From: Yersinia massiliensis CCUG 53443 | GTDB taxonomy: Bacteria > Pseudomonadota > Gammaproteobacteria > Enterobacterales > Enterobacteriaceae | NCBI RefSeq assembly: GCF_000312485.1 | Contig: NZ_HE997643.1 | Coordinates: 1,354,806 to 1,418,805 of the forward strand | Direction of reading: 5' to 3' | DNA: 64,000 bases | Shown: positions 55,305-64,000 of the stretch, one piece after another | How the letters are laid out: each line of letters begins with the position of its first letter | Position numbering within the stretch: the first letter of the stretch is position 1 | Position numbers and translations under genes: made by a program | The notes under the pieces: model-generated | The model's database searches: none | What the model saw: the letters and a program-made list of their open reading frames with translations, nothing else | What the model was told of the DNA's origin: nothing

Positions 55305-56435
55305 TCAATCCAAACCTAATACGCCGCGCAGTTGAGCAAGGTCTTCCGCCAGTGCGGTAATCGGCCCTTTCATTGCGTTGCGATCGGCATCCGTTAACTT
55401 CTCGTAGGACTCATAGCCCTCTTTGGTGCGATATTTTGCCAACACGCTATCAACGGTTTTGAAATTGGCATCAATTTTTTCCAGCAAAGGCTTATCCGCT
55501 TTTTCTAGCAGCGGCCGCAGCAGATTGACAATCTTCTGTGCGCCATCAACGTTAGCTTGGAAATCCCACAAATCCGTCCGGCTGTAACGGTCTTCTTCAC
55601 CACTGATTTTACTGGCCGCAACCTCTTCGATTAGCCCCGCAGCCCCGCCCACCACTTTATTCGGTGCGAACGTCAGACCGGTAATGCGTTTTTGCAGTTC
55701 TAAGGTGTCTTGATAGAGCTGATCAGCAAATTTATCCGCGCCCTTGGTGGTGTTGTCGCCAAACAAGATTTTTTCTAAACGATGGAAACCGGTAAATTTC
55801 GGGTCAGCTGCTTTTTGCTCAAAATCATCTTCACGGGCATCAATGCTGCCATCTAAATCAGAGAACAGTTCAGCAATGGGTTCGATACGCTCGTAATGTT
55901 GGCGCGTTGGCGCATACAGTTGACGGGCCAACGCCAGATCACCTTTTTTCACTGCATCGGTGAAGGCTTTAGTTTGAGTAACTAATTGGGCCACTTCTTG
56001 AGTGACATACACTTTGTACTCTGCAATTGGCCCGACTAATGCCATTGCATCCGGTTTTACCGCTGTGTCAGCACCCGCGGCGGCGGTCACAGTTAATTTG
56101 CCTTTCGGATTGCTCAGCAAACCGCAGGTCATGTCATATTCGCCCGGCTCCAAGTTAGCCGTCATTTTTTGCGTGAAACCAGGGGCGATATTTTCACGCT
56201 CTTCAACCACCATCACCCCTTTAAGGATCTCCCACTCCAACCCTTTCTGGCTAACATTATGAACAATAAATTGCGTTTTACCGGCAGGGATAGTCAGTGC
56301 CATTGGCTCACACTGCTTATCATTGACCGTGATTTTAACTTGTGGGATATCAGCAGCCTGTGCGCTGATAGCAAAAACAGGCAGTGCCAGTAACGCAGCT
56401 TGCATGGCGGTGCGACGGAAGAACCGGTTAGACAT
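55305..56435 (-). CDS. efeO: EfeO, periplasmic iron-binding protein
   Basis: The 376-residue protein has a signal peptide (cleaved after AQA), an N-terminal cupredoxin domain (residues 30-118, with TCGLL copper-site-like cysteine) and a C-terminal M75 peptidase-like domain with HYERIEP (HxxE metal motif). It passes iron to EfeU. It is 16 bases downstream of efeU. Confidence 0.95.
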   Translation of the reverse strand: MSNRFFRRTAMQAALLALPVFAISAQAADIPQVKITVNDKQCEPMALTIPAGKTQFIVHNVSQKGLEWEILKGVMVVEERENIAPGFTQKMTANLEPGEYDMTCGLLSNPKGKLTVTAAAGADTAVKPDAMALVGPIAEYKVYVTQEVAQLVTQTKAFTDAVKKGDLALARQLYAPTRQHYERIEPIAELFSDLDGSIDAREDDFEQKAADPKFTGFHRLEKILFGDNTTKGADKFADQLYQDTLELQKRITGLTFAPNKVVGGAAGLIEEVAASKISGEEDRYSRTDLWDFQANVDGAQKIVNLLRPLLEKADKPLLEKIDANFKTVDSVLAKYRTKEGYESYEKLTDADRNAMKGPITALAEDLAQLRGVLGLD

Positions 56436-56451
56436 GTGATGAATCCCTGAA

Positions 56452-57300
56452 TTATTGGTTAATTTTCCGCGCAGCAGATGCGGCTGAAGCCGTCGTGGCG
56501 CGTGGTGGAAGGAAAAATAAGATCAATGCCGGAATCAGATAGATAAAGTAAACGGCGACTTCACTGACTGTTGGGGCTTCTTGATAGCCGAACATACCTT
56601 CGAGGAAGGTGCCGAGTAATGTGTGCGTAGAGAGCACATTAGTCAGATCAAAAGCGATATCTTGGAAGTGGTTCCACAAACCCGCTTCATGGAAGGCTCT
56701 AATGGCACCGGCTGCAAGCCCTGCGGCGACAAACAGAATAAATAGGCTGGTCCATTTGAAGAAACTGGCCAGATGCAACTTAATCCCGCCCCAGTAGATA
56801 GCCATACCCACCAAAATGGCGCAGGCCAATCCTAGAATGGCGCCGATAGGTGCACCTATTCCGACATCTTGCTGGAAAGCCGCCAGTAAGAAGAACACCG
56901 ATTCAAGTCCTTCACGGGCGACGGCAAAGAACACCATTGCCACCAAGGCCCATCCCTGACGACGGCCAGAGTTGAGCGCACTGTCGATGGCACCTTCTAA
57001 ATGCGTCTTTACCGATTTGGAGACCTTACGCATCCAAAAAACCATATAGGTTAATATGCAAACTGCCACCACCGCGATAATCCCTTCAAACAGTTCTTGC
57101 TGTTTTTGTGGGAACTCGCCCGTGGTTTCATTAATAAAAATACCGATAGCAAGACAGAGTGCCGCAGCGGTGATGACGCCAATCCAAACGGCCCCCATCC
57201 ATTGGCCACGCTGAGTACGTTTAAGGTAGCTGGCGATCAGGCTAACAATCAGTGCCGCCTCTAGCCCTTCGCGAAACATAATAAGAAATGGGACGAACAT
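56452..57300 (-). CDS. efeU: EfeU, inner-membrane iron permease
   Basis: ATG at 57300 (AGGGG upstream) gives 282 residues with seven helices and two REGLE motifs (REGLEAAL near residue 9, REGLESVF near 140) that carry iron, as in Ftr1. The gene is intact; in E. coli K-12 it is frameshifted, so this operon should be functional. A Fur box lies upstream. Confidence 0.95.
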   Translation of the reverse strand: MFVPFLIMFREGLEAALIVSLIASYLKRTQRGQWMGAVWIGVITAAALCLAIGIFINETTGEFPQKQQELFEGIIAVVAVCILTYMVFWMRKVSKSVKTHLEGAIDSALNSGRRQGWALVAMVFFAVAREGLESVFFLLAAFQQDVGIGAPIGAILGLACAILVGMAIYWGGIKLHLASFFKWTSLFILFVAAGLAAGAIRAFHEAGLWNHFQDIAFDLTNVLSTHTLLGTFLEGMFGYQEAPTVSEVAVYFIYLIPALILFFLPPRATTASAASAARKINQ

Positions 57301-57385
57301 GCCAGAAACCCCTGCGATAGGTATGGAGATCAATCAGCGATGACAATGAATGTCAATTAACGTAAAGAAAAGTAAAACTGAAAAC

Positions 57386-57404
57386 GATAGTGATTATCAT
57401 TCTG
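57386..57404 (-). promoter_or_regulatory. Fur box upstream of efeUOB
   Basis: GATAGTGATTATCATTCTG matches the 19-bp Fur consensus at 15 positions. It lies 85 bases before efeU, as expected for iron repression. Confidence 0.85.
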
Positions 57405-57545
57405 TCAAAAAGAAATTCAATAGAACGAGTAAGAATATTGTTAATCAAAGTGTGGCAAATTGTTTCATCGCGGTAGTTACCACGTAAATTCATCAAGATA
57501 CCCATTTGCCTTGTCATCGATTAAGGTGAGATTTTTTGCAAAAAA

Positions 57546-57573
57546 AAGCCCTCTGCTAACTAAGCAGAGGGCT
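57546..57573 (-). terminator. Terminator of putP
   Basis: AGCCCTCTGCT and AGCAGAGGGCT form an 11-bp stem with a T-run on the minus strand. Confidence 0.93.
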
Positions 57574-57599
57574 GATTAAGTCAACGTGAAGGCCAATAA

Positions 57600-59084
57600 T
57601 TAAACGGTCTTAAACTCTGCCTCTGCACTGTTGAAACGGTCAGTGATCGTATTGTTCGGTGTTTTGCCCATCAAACTCACCACCACAATCGCGATACACG
57701 CCAAGATGAAACCAGGGATAATTTCGTACAGGCCCAACCAAGCGTACTGTTTCCAGACAATCACCGTGATAGCCCCGACCAGCATGCCAGCCAACGCGCC
57801 ATTACGGGTCATGCGTGACCAGGTTACGGAGATGAGCACCACTGGACCAAATGCCGCGCCAAAGCCTGCCCATGCATAGCTAACCAATCCCAACACTCGG
57901 TTTTCAGGATTTGCGGCTAACGCAATCGCAATTAATGCCACCAACAGCACCATGGCACGGCCTACCCAGACCAATTCTTTCTGGCTGGCTTTTTTACGCA
58001 GGAATGGCTTATACAAATCCTCAGTTAATGCGCTTGAACACACCAACAGTTGGCAACTTAACGTACTCATCACCGCCGCCAGAATGGCTGATAGCAAAAT
58101 ACCGGCAATCCATGGGTTGAACAGCAGTTTGGCTAATTCAATGAAGACACGCTCACTATTTTGCGTCACATTCCCCGCTTGTTGCGGATTGTTTTCAAAA
58201 TAAGCGATACCAAAGAAACCCACGGCAATAGTCCCTGCCAAACACAGAACCATCCAAGTCATACTGATGCGGCGTGCACTACGAATGGTGCGATGTGAGT
58301 CTGCCGCCATAAAGCGCGCTAAAATATGTGGCTGACCAAAATAACCCAAGCCCCAACCGAGCAATGAGAGAATGGCCACCAGATTCAGCCCTTTAAACAT
58401 ATCGATATTGGCTGGATTTTTCGCCGCAATCACCATAACCGAGGTATCAATGCCCCCTACCGCCAGAATCACAATAACGGGGGTGAGTATCAGTGCGAAA
58501 ATCATCAACGTCGCTTGGACCGTATCCGTCCAACTGACCGCCAAGAACCCGCCGATGAAGGTGTAAATGATGGTTGCCGCAGCGCCTGCCCACAATGCCG
58601 TGCCGTAGCTCATATCGAAGGTGCTTTCAAATAAGCGCGCGCCGGCCACAATCCCTGAAGCACAATAAATCGTGAAGAAGACCAAGATAACCACGGCGGA
58701 TATCACCCGCAGTAATTTACTCTTATCTTCAAAGCGGCTAGTGAAGTAATCCGGCAATGTCAGTGCATTGTTATTGACTTCGGTATGTACCCGTAACCGC
58801 CCTGCGACCAGCTTCCAGTTAAGATAAGCGCCGATCGTCAGACCAATGGCTATCCAACTCTCCGAAATACCTGACAGGAAAATCGCGCCTGGTAATCCCA
58901 TCAATAACCAGCCACTCATATCAGATGCGCCAGCAGATAATGCCGTGACGACACTGCCTAAACTTCGTCCACCTAAAATATAATCATCAAAGTTATTGGT
59001 CGCCCGGTAAGCAATTAAGCCAATCAATATCATCCCAAAAATGTAAACTAAAAAAGTCACCAACATCGGTGTATTCATGGTCAT
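57600..59084 (-). CDS. putP: Sodium/proline symporter PutP
   Basis: The 494-residue inner-membrane SSS-family protein has 13 helices and is collinear with E. coli PutP (NFDDYILGGRSLG; SAGASDMSGWLLMGLPGA; the Na+-site Ser/Thr in STLSCQLLVCSS). It takes up L-proline with Na+ for use as carbon and nitrogen source. It is divergent from putA. Confidence 0.96.
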   Translation of the reverse strand: MTMNTPMLVTFLVYIFGMILIGLIAYRATNNFDDYILGGRSLGSVVTALSAGASDMSGWLLMGLPGAIFLSGISESWIAIGLTIGAYLNWKLVAGRLRVHTEVNNNALTLPDYFTSRFEDKSKLLRVISAVVILVFFTIYCASGIVAGARLFESTFDMSYGTALWAGAAATIIYTFIGGFLAVSWTDTVQATLMIFALILTPVIVILAVGGIDTSVMVIAAKNPANIDMFKGLNLVAILSLLGWGLGYFGQPHILARFMAADSHRTIRSARRISMTWMVLCLAGTIAVGFFGIAYFENNPQQAGNVTQNSERVFIELAKLLFNPWIAGILLSAILAAVMSTLSCQLLVCSSALTEDLYKPFLRKKASQKELVWVGRAMVLLVALIAIALAANPENRVLGLVSYAWAGFGAAFGPVVLISVTWSRMTRNGALAGMLVGAITVIVWKQYAWLGLYEIIPGFILACIAIVVVSLMGKTPNNTITDRFNSAEAEFKTV

Positions 59085-59607
59085 GCAACGTCTCCATAGT
59101 GCGTATTATCGTTTTAATATGTCCCGCAGTTTTTCGTTCTGCTTTCTGAGTGCGGCGTCTTGTTTATCTCTGGCGGTCGGAACGTGACACTAAGTTGCAC
59201 CAAGGACAAGCGTTGATTCTCAGATAAGCTATCAGCACAACTATTTGCAAGCGAATGGCTATCTTAGGGTTGCTATCCTAGTGGAGGACTTTCTTCGCCC
59301 ACAACAAAATAAACATTTTTTTTACAATAAATTCACTCCACATCACATTAAGCGATGTCGGAAGTTACACTCATCCGATAAAAATGAGTGATACCCAAGG
59401 TTAATCCCCTACAAAGCCTATTATTATGAGCATCCGTAAGCCTGATGCGTAATATTTTAATTATTTCCCCTTCATACTAATTGTTAAAAACAAGACTAAA
59501 TTCACAGTTCATTCACACAACCGATTTAACACGGTTGCACAAAGTTGCAACATGCCTGATATTGTCTGCAATAAAATCATAATCCCTTATATAAGGAGCC
59601 AGACAGC
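59085..59607. promoter_or_regulatory. putP/putA control region with PutA operators
   Basis: GTTGCA, the core of the PutA-binding operator, occurs at 59194, 59534 and 59544, and in reverse (TGCAAC) at 59084-59089 next to putP. In E. coli the PutA ribbon-helix-helix domain binds GTTGCA sites in this spacer to repress both genes. Confidence 0.75.
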
Positions 59608-62600
59608 ATGGCGAGCACCACAATGGGCGTGAAACTGGATGAAGCCACACGCGACCGAATTAAGGCGGCAGCACAGCATATTGACCGCACACCGCACTGG
59701 CTGATCAAGCAAGCCATTTTTAACTATTTAGAACGGCTGGAGAGTGGCAGTGAATTACCGGAGCTTCCCTCAACACAGGTGACTGCGTTACTTGAAACGG
59801 ACGACATTATGCCGCAAGTCGTTGATAGCGCCCACCAGCCATTTTTAGATTTTGCCGAACAAGTTTTACCGCAATCGGTCACCCGCGCCGCGATCACAGC
59901 AGCCTATCGTCGCCCAGAAACTGAAGCGATCCCCATGTTGTTGGAGCAAGCACGTTTACCGGCCGATTTAGCACAGGCAACCCATTCACTCGCCTATTCC
60001 ATTGCTGAAAAGCTGCGTAACCAAAAAAGTGCCAATGGCCGCGCCGGTATCGTGCAAGGCTTGCTGCAAGAATTTTCGCTCTCTTCACAAGAAGGCGTGG
60101 CGCTGATGTGCCTTGCTGAAGCCTTGCTGCGTATCCCCGACAAACCAACTCGTGACGCCTTGATCCGCGATAAAATTAGCAACGGCAACTGGCACTCTCA
60201 TCTGGGTCGTAGCCCATCAATGTTCGTCAATGCCGCCACATGGGGTTTACTGTTCACCGGCCGTCTGGTTTCTACCCACAATGAGGTGAAACTATCCAGT
60301 TCATTGAACCGCATTATTGGGAAAGGGGGCGAACCGCTGATCCGCAAAGGCGTGGATATGGCAATGCGCCTGATGGGCGAACAATTCGTCACCGGTGAAA
60401 CTATCGCGGAAGCATTGGCAAATGCCCGAAAGCTGGAAGATAAAGGGTTCCGCTACTCCTACGATATGTTGGGTGAGGCTGCGCTCACTGAAGCGGATGC
60501 ACAGGCGTATTTACTCTCGTATCAGCAAGCCATCCATGCCATTGGTAAAGCCTCAAATGGCCGAGGAATCTATGAAGGGCCGGGGATCTCAATCAAACTC
60601 TCCGCCCTTCACCCTCGCTATAGCCGCGCCCAATATCAACGGGTGATGGACGAGCTTTATCCTCGATTACTGTCACTCACCTTGCAAGCGCGTCAGTATG
60701 ACATTGGGATTAATATTGATGCGGAAGAAGCCGATCGTCTGGAAATTTCACTCGACCTGCTGGAAAAACTCTGCTTTGAGCCGAAACTGGCCGGTTGGAA
60801 TGGCATTGGTTTCGTGATTCAAGCCTACCAAAAGCGTTGTCCGGCAACCATTGATGCCGTGATTGATATGGCTCAGCGTAGCCGCCGTCGCCTGATGATC
60901 CGTTTGGTTAAAGGTGCTTATTGGGACAGTGAAATTAAACGCGCTCAAGTGGACGGTTTAGAAGGTTATCCGGTGTATACCCGCAAAGTGTATACCGATA
61001 TCTCCTATCTGGCCTGTGCCCGCAAACTGCTCGCCGTCCCTAGCCTAATTTATCCACAATTTGCGACACATAACGCGCATACCTTATCGGCCATCTACCA
61101 TCTTGCTGGGCAAAATTACTATCCTGGTCAGTATGAGTTCCAATGCCTACATGGGATGGGTGAGCCCTTATATGAGCAAGTTGTCGGGAAAGTTGCCGAG
61201 GGCAAACTTAACCGTCCATGCCGTATTTATGCGCCAGTAGGTACCCACGAAACCTTGCTGGCCTATTTGGTTCGTCGCCTGCTGGAAAACGGCGCGAATA
61301 CCTCATTTGTCAATCGTATTGCAGATGCCACATTGCCACTGGATGAACTTGTCGCGGACCCTGTCGGCGCCGTAGAAAGCATTGCAGCAAATGAGGGGCA
61401 GCTCGGTTTACCTCATCCACGTATTCCTTTGCCGCGTGAGCTATATGGTCAAGAAAGGGCCAACTCCAGCGGCTTAGATTTGGCTAACGAGCACCGTCTA
61501 GCCTCACTCTCCAGCGCGTTGTTGACCAGTGCCAGCCAAGTGTGGCGAGCAGAACCCATCATTGATGCTGAGCTTGATGGCGGCTCTGAACTTGAAAACT
61601 CACCGGAACAGCCGGTCATCAACCCAGCAGAACCGAAAGATATTGTCGGCTATGTTCGCGAAGCAACGGAAGCTGAGGCTAGCCGCGCCTTAGATGCTGC
61701 CGCCAGTGCCGGGGCAATTTGGTTTGCAACTCCACCGGCTGAGCGCGCCGCCATTTTGGTCCGTGCCGCTGAGTTGATGGAAACGCAGATGCAAACCCTG
61801 ATGGGGATATTGGTGCGCGAAGCAGGCAAAACCTTCAGTAATGCCATTGCCGAAGTTCGTGAGGCGGTCGATTTCCTTCATTACTACGCTGGCTTAGTGC
61901 GCGACAATTTCGCTAACGACAGCCACCGCCCACTGGGTCCTGTGGTTTGTATCAGCCCATGGAACTTCCCGCTGGCTATCTTTACCGGTCAAATCGCCGC
62001 CGCACTGGCCGCCGGCAATAGTGTGCTAGCAAAACCGGCAGAACAGACTCCGCTGATAGCGGCTCAAGCGGTGCGTATCTTGCTGGAAGCCGGTATTCCA
62101 CAAGGCGTCTTGCAACTGCTACCAGGCCAAGGTGATAGCGTCGGGGCAACACTAGTCAACGATAATCGTGTTCGTGGCGTGATGTTCACGGGCTCGACTG
62201 AAGTCGCCGCCATTTTGCAACGTAGTATCGCAGGCAGACTTGATCCACAAGGCCGACCGACGCCACTCATTGCTGAAACCGGTGGTTTAAATGCCATGAT
62301 CGTCGACTCATCAGCACTGACCGAACAAGTGGTGACCGATGTTGTTGCATCGGCCTTCGACAGCGCGGGCCAACGTTGCTCCGCTCTACGTATTCTCTGC
62401 CTACAAGATGATGTCGCCGATCACACCTTAAAGATGTTACGCGGCGCGATGGCGGAATGCCGGATGGGTAATCCAGAGCGTCTGTCGACCGATATCGGGC
62501 CAGTGATCGATGCCGAAGCGAAAACAGGTATTGAGCGCCATATTCAAGCGATGCGTGCCAAGGGGCGCACAGTTTATCAGGCTGCCAGACCAGATACGCA

Positions 62601-63594
62601 AGATGAGCAAGAATGGCAACGTGGGACCTTCATCAAGCCGACATTGATTGAATTGGACAGCTTTGATGAGCTGCAAAAAGAGATCTTCGGGCCGGTGCTG
62701 CATGTCGTGCGTTTCCAACGTCAGAATCTCGGCGCGTTGGTCGATCAAATCAATGCGTCAGGTTATGGTTTGACCTTAGGTATTCACACCCGTATTGATG
62801 AAACCATTGCCCATGTGACTGAAAAAGCCAAGGTGGGTAACCTCTACGTTAACCGAAATATGGTGGGGGCCGTGGTTGGCGTGCAACCTTTCGGTGGCGA
62901 AGGCTTATCAGGGACAGGGCCGAAAGCCGGTGGCCCACTCTATCTGTATCGCTTACTGTCTCATCGCCCAGACGATGCGGTGACGAATACATTGGCACGT
63001 CAGGACATTGAACAGACGGCGAATGTCACCGGTCGCGAGACACTGCAAACCGCCCATCATGCACTGCAACAATGGATGAGTGAGCAGAAGCATGAGTCAG
63101 CCCTGTTGATACAGCGACTTGGCGAATTGGCGCAAGGGGGCACTGTTCGGCTGCTACCGGGACCAACCGGTGAACGCAACACCTATGCACTGCTGCCCCG
63201 TGAGCGTGTTTTGTGTCTGGCAGATAACGAAGCGGATACCTTGGTACAATTGGCCGCCGTATTGGCTGTCGGGAGTGAGGTTTTGTGGTCAGGGGATGGT
63301 GTACAAAAAGATCTGTTACGCCAATTACCCGCGGTGGTGCAATCACGTATTACGCTCACCCAAAACTGGCAAACCGCGAATATCGCCTTCGACGCTGTTA
63401 TTTACCATGGTGATGCTGATCAGTTACGCATTCTGTGTGAGCAGATTGCACAAATCGATGGGCCGATTGTCTCGGTACAAGGCTTTGCTCGTGGCGAAAC
63501 AAACATCATGCTGGAACGCCTGCTAATTGAACACTCATTGAGCGTGAATACCGCTGCGGCTGGGGGGAATGCCAGCCTAATGACTATCGGTTAA
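59608..63594 (+). CDS. putA: PutA: proline dehydrogenase, P5C dehydrogenase and put repressor
   Basis: The 1328-residue trifunctional protein has an N-terminal ribbon-helix-helix (MGVKLDEATRDRIKAAAQHIDRTPHWLIKQAIFNYLERLE, residues 5-45), an FAD-linked proline dehydrogenase barrel (about 230-560) and a C-terminal aldehyde dehydrogenase-type P5C domain (catalytic Cys in SAGQRCSALR; general base Glu in AETGG; about 640-1100) with a C-terminal capping domain. It oxidises proline to glutamate and moves from DNA to membrane when proline reduces the flavin. Length and order match E. coli PutA (1320). Confidence 0.97.
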   Translation: MASTTMGVKLDEATRDRIKAAAQHIDRTPHWLIKQAIFNYLERLESGSELPELPSTQVTALLETDDIMPQVVDSAHQPFLDFAEQVLPQSVTRAAITAAYRRPETEAIPMLLEQARLPADLAQATHSLAYSIAEKLRNQKSANGRAGIVQGLLQEFSLSSQEGVALMCLAEALLRIPDKPTRDALIRDKISNGNWHSHLGRSPSMFVNAATWGLLFTGRLVSTHNEVKLSSSLNRIIGKGGEPLIRKGVDMAMRLMGEQFVTGETIAEALANARKLEDKGFRYSYDMLGEAALTEADAQAYLLSYQQAIHAIGKASNGRGIYEGPGISIKLSALHPRYSRAQYQRVMDELYPRLLSLTLQARQYDIGINIDAEEADRLEISLDLLEKLCFEPKLAGWNGIGFVIQAYQKRCPATIDAVIDMAQRSRRRLMIRLVKGAYWDSEIKRAQVDGLEGYPVYTRKVYTDISYLACARKLLAVPSLIYPQFATHNAHTLSAIYHLAGQNYYPGQYEFQCLHGMGEPLYEQVVGKVAEGKLNRPCRIYAPVGTHETLLAYLVRRLLENGANTSFVNRIADATLPLDELVADPVGAVESIAANEGQLGLPHPRIPLPRELYGQERANSSGLDLANEHRLASLSSALLTSASQVWRAEPIIDAELDGGSELENSPEQPVINPAEPKDIVGYVREATEAEASRALDAAASAGAIWFATPPAERAAILVRAAELMETQMQTLMGILVREAGKTFSNAIAEVREAVDFLHYYAGLVRDNFANDSHRPLGPVVCISPWNFPLAIFTGQIAAALAAGNSVLAKPAEQTPLIAAQAVRILLEAGIPQGVLQLLPGQGDSVGATLVNDNRVRGVMFTGSTEVAAILQRSIAGRLDPQGRPTPLIAETGGLNAMIVDSSALTEQVVTDVVASAFDSAGQRCSALRILCLQDDVADHTLKMLRGAMAECRMGNPERLSTDIGPVIDAEAKTGIERHIQAMRAKGRTVYQAARPDTQDEQEWQRGTFIKPTLIELDSFDELQKEIFGPVLHVVRFQRQNLGALVDQINASGYGLTLGIHTRIDETIAHVTEKAKVGNLYVNRNMVGAVVGVQPFGGEGLSGTGPKAGGPLYLYRLLSHRPDDAVTNTLARQDIEQTANVTGRETLQTAHHALQQWMSEQKHESALLIQRLGELAQGGTVRLLPGPTGERNTYALLPRERVLCLADNEADTLVQLAAVLAVGSEVLWSGDGVQKDLLRQLPAVVQSRITLTQNWQTANIAFDAVIYHGDADQLRILCEQIAQIDGPIVSVQGFARGETNIMLERLLIEHSLSVNTAAAGGNASLMTIG

Positions 63595-63624
63595 CGTTCT
63601 TCTTTGCCCGCATTTATAAATAAA

Positions 63625-63642
63625 AGGCCCGTCAGGGCCTTG
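63625..63642 (+). terminator. Terminator after putA
   Basis: AAGGCCC-GTCA-GGGCCTT hairpin about 30 bases past putA, followed by GAG rather than a T-run, so its strength is uncertain. Confidence 0.7.
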
Positions 63643-63665
63643 AGATAGCTAACAGAGTGCCTATT

Positions 63666-63780
63666 GCGGAGAGGACAAGCAGTTCGTAAAGACGCCGTAA
63701 AATCATCCCTGATGGCTCGAGCCGCGCCATCCTTGGCGCGGACGCTTTACTCCTCTACCTGTCCTCACCGTACCAGATCG
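63666..63780. repeat. Palindromic intergenic repeat (Yersinia-type)
   Basis: GAGAGGACAAGCAG/GTAAAGACGCC on the left is roughly the inverse of GGACGCTTTAC/CTCCTCTACCTGTCCTC on the right, around a GC-rich core GAGCCGCGCCATCCTTGGCGC. The ~115-base palindrome resembles dispersed intergenic repeats found in Yersinia chromosomes. Confidence 0.6.
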
Positions 63781-63782
63781 AG

Positions 63783-63950
63783 TCATCGGTGTTTTTCAGT
63801 AGTATGAAGGCCCATTAGGGCCTTTTGTTTCTGCCATGATTCCCAGCAATGCTCCCCTCTTTGCAATTTATTCCCCGAGATAGATCGCATGACGTCCTTG
63901 TAACACCGCAACGCAGTCTTTTTCTTTTGGGAACGCTGCGCATCGTTCAT
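63783..63950 (-). CDS. Possible small basic protein
   Basis: ATG 63950 with GAGGG six bases upstream opens a 55-codon frame (MNDAQRSQKKKTALRCYKD…) that runs through a hairpin. The product is very basic without known family. It may be spurious. Confidence 0.25.
   Translation of the reverse strand: MNDAQRSQKKKTALRCYKDVMRSISGNKLQRGEHCWESWQKQKALMGLHTTEKHR
63807..63830. terminator. Hairpin AAGGCCC-ATTA-GGGCCTTTT
   Basis: A short strong stem with TTTTGTTT on the plus side; it resembles a terminator but has no clear gene on the left apart from the repeat. Confidence 0.6.
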
Positions 63951-64000
63951 CAGGCCCTCTTGCGTATGCTGATGCAATTAACCCATTATTAATTCAAGAA

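Noticed and set aside
63119-63526. 135-codon frame inside putA
   Set aside because: Overlaps the conserved C-terminal part of putA in another frame; no independent features.

Overview
The window looks like a chromosomal segment of an enterobacterium, most probably a Yersinia (enterocolitica-like group rather than Escherichia). The evidence is the Escherichia-like synteny of several blocks (yebO-mgrB-yobH; uvrY-uvrC-pgsA-tRNA-Gly-Cys-Leu; putP/putA; efeUOB), protein sequences close to but clearly different from E. coli orthologues, a base composition in the mid-40s % GC for core genes, and a palindromic intergenic repeat near the right end that resembles those common in Yersinia. Genus is inferred from memory of these families, not from a database search.

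Layout. 0-3 kb: yebO, mgrB (47 aa, TTG start), yobH, a YecJ-like gene, a MarA-type regulator and several very small membrane-protein genes. 3-13 kb: an arginine/ornithine-type antiporter, an MsbA-type ABC exporter, a RIO-type kinase, a PAS-GGDEF diguanylate cyclase, three small secreted proteins in a row (Pro/His-rich, HdeB, LprI-like), and an AraC regulator divergent from an EamA exporter. 13-18.3 kb: a complete L-galactonate uptake and oxidation locus (lgoT, lgoR, lgoD, uxaB). 18.7-25.5 kb: YciI protein, qorR/qorB, metY, a DUF2461 protein and an Aer-like chemoreceptor behind a near-perfect sigma-28 promoter. 25.5-27.8 kb: an O-antigen-ligase-like protein and a family 2 glycosyltransferase.

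28-39.5 kb is the accessory part. A porin and a secreted SGNH hydrolase diverge from a fumarase/aspartase-superfamily lyase; an RpiR regulator and a DcuC transporter follow. Next comes a strongly AT-rich two-gene operon of an acyl-CoA-oxidase-like flavoprotein and a membrane fatty-acid desaturase, then an unassigned open frame, a DUF1120 fimbrial-like protein, and a decayed tyrosine integrase directly beside the tRNA-Leu gene. This is consistent with a decayed island at the leuZ end of the tRNA cluster.

39.6-50 kb returns to the core: tRNA-Leu, -Cys, -Gly, pgsA, uvrC, uvrY, yecF, glpM, amyA, a cupin, a membrane protein, a methyltransferase, tRNA-Lys(CTT) and cycA. A (CAGA)10 microsatellite lies in the probable cycA leader. 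51-64 kb: nanM, an XRE regulator with two membrane segments preceded by five helically phased TGTC[A/G] repeats, wrbA, the Fur-boxed efeUOB iron operon, and the putP/putA proline catabolism pair with GTTGCA operator motifs between them.

Most promising for new biology: the acyl-CoA-oxidase-like/desaturase operon (the catalytic glutamate appears replaced by alanine), the porin/SGNH/lyase/DcuC locus, the cycA microsatellite, and the phased repeat array before the XRE-2TM gene.
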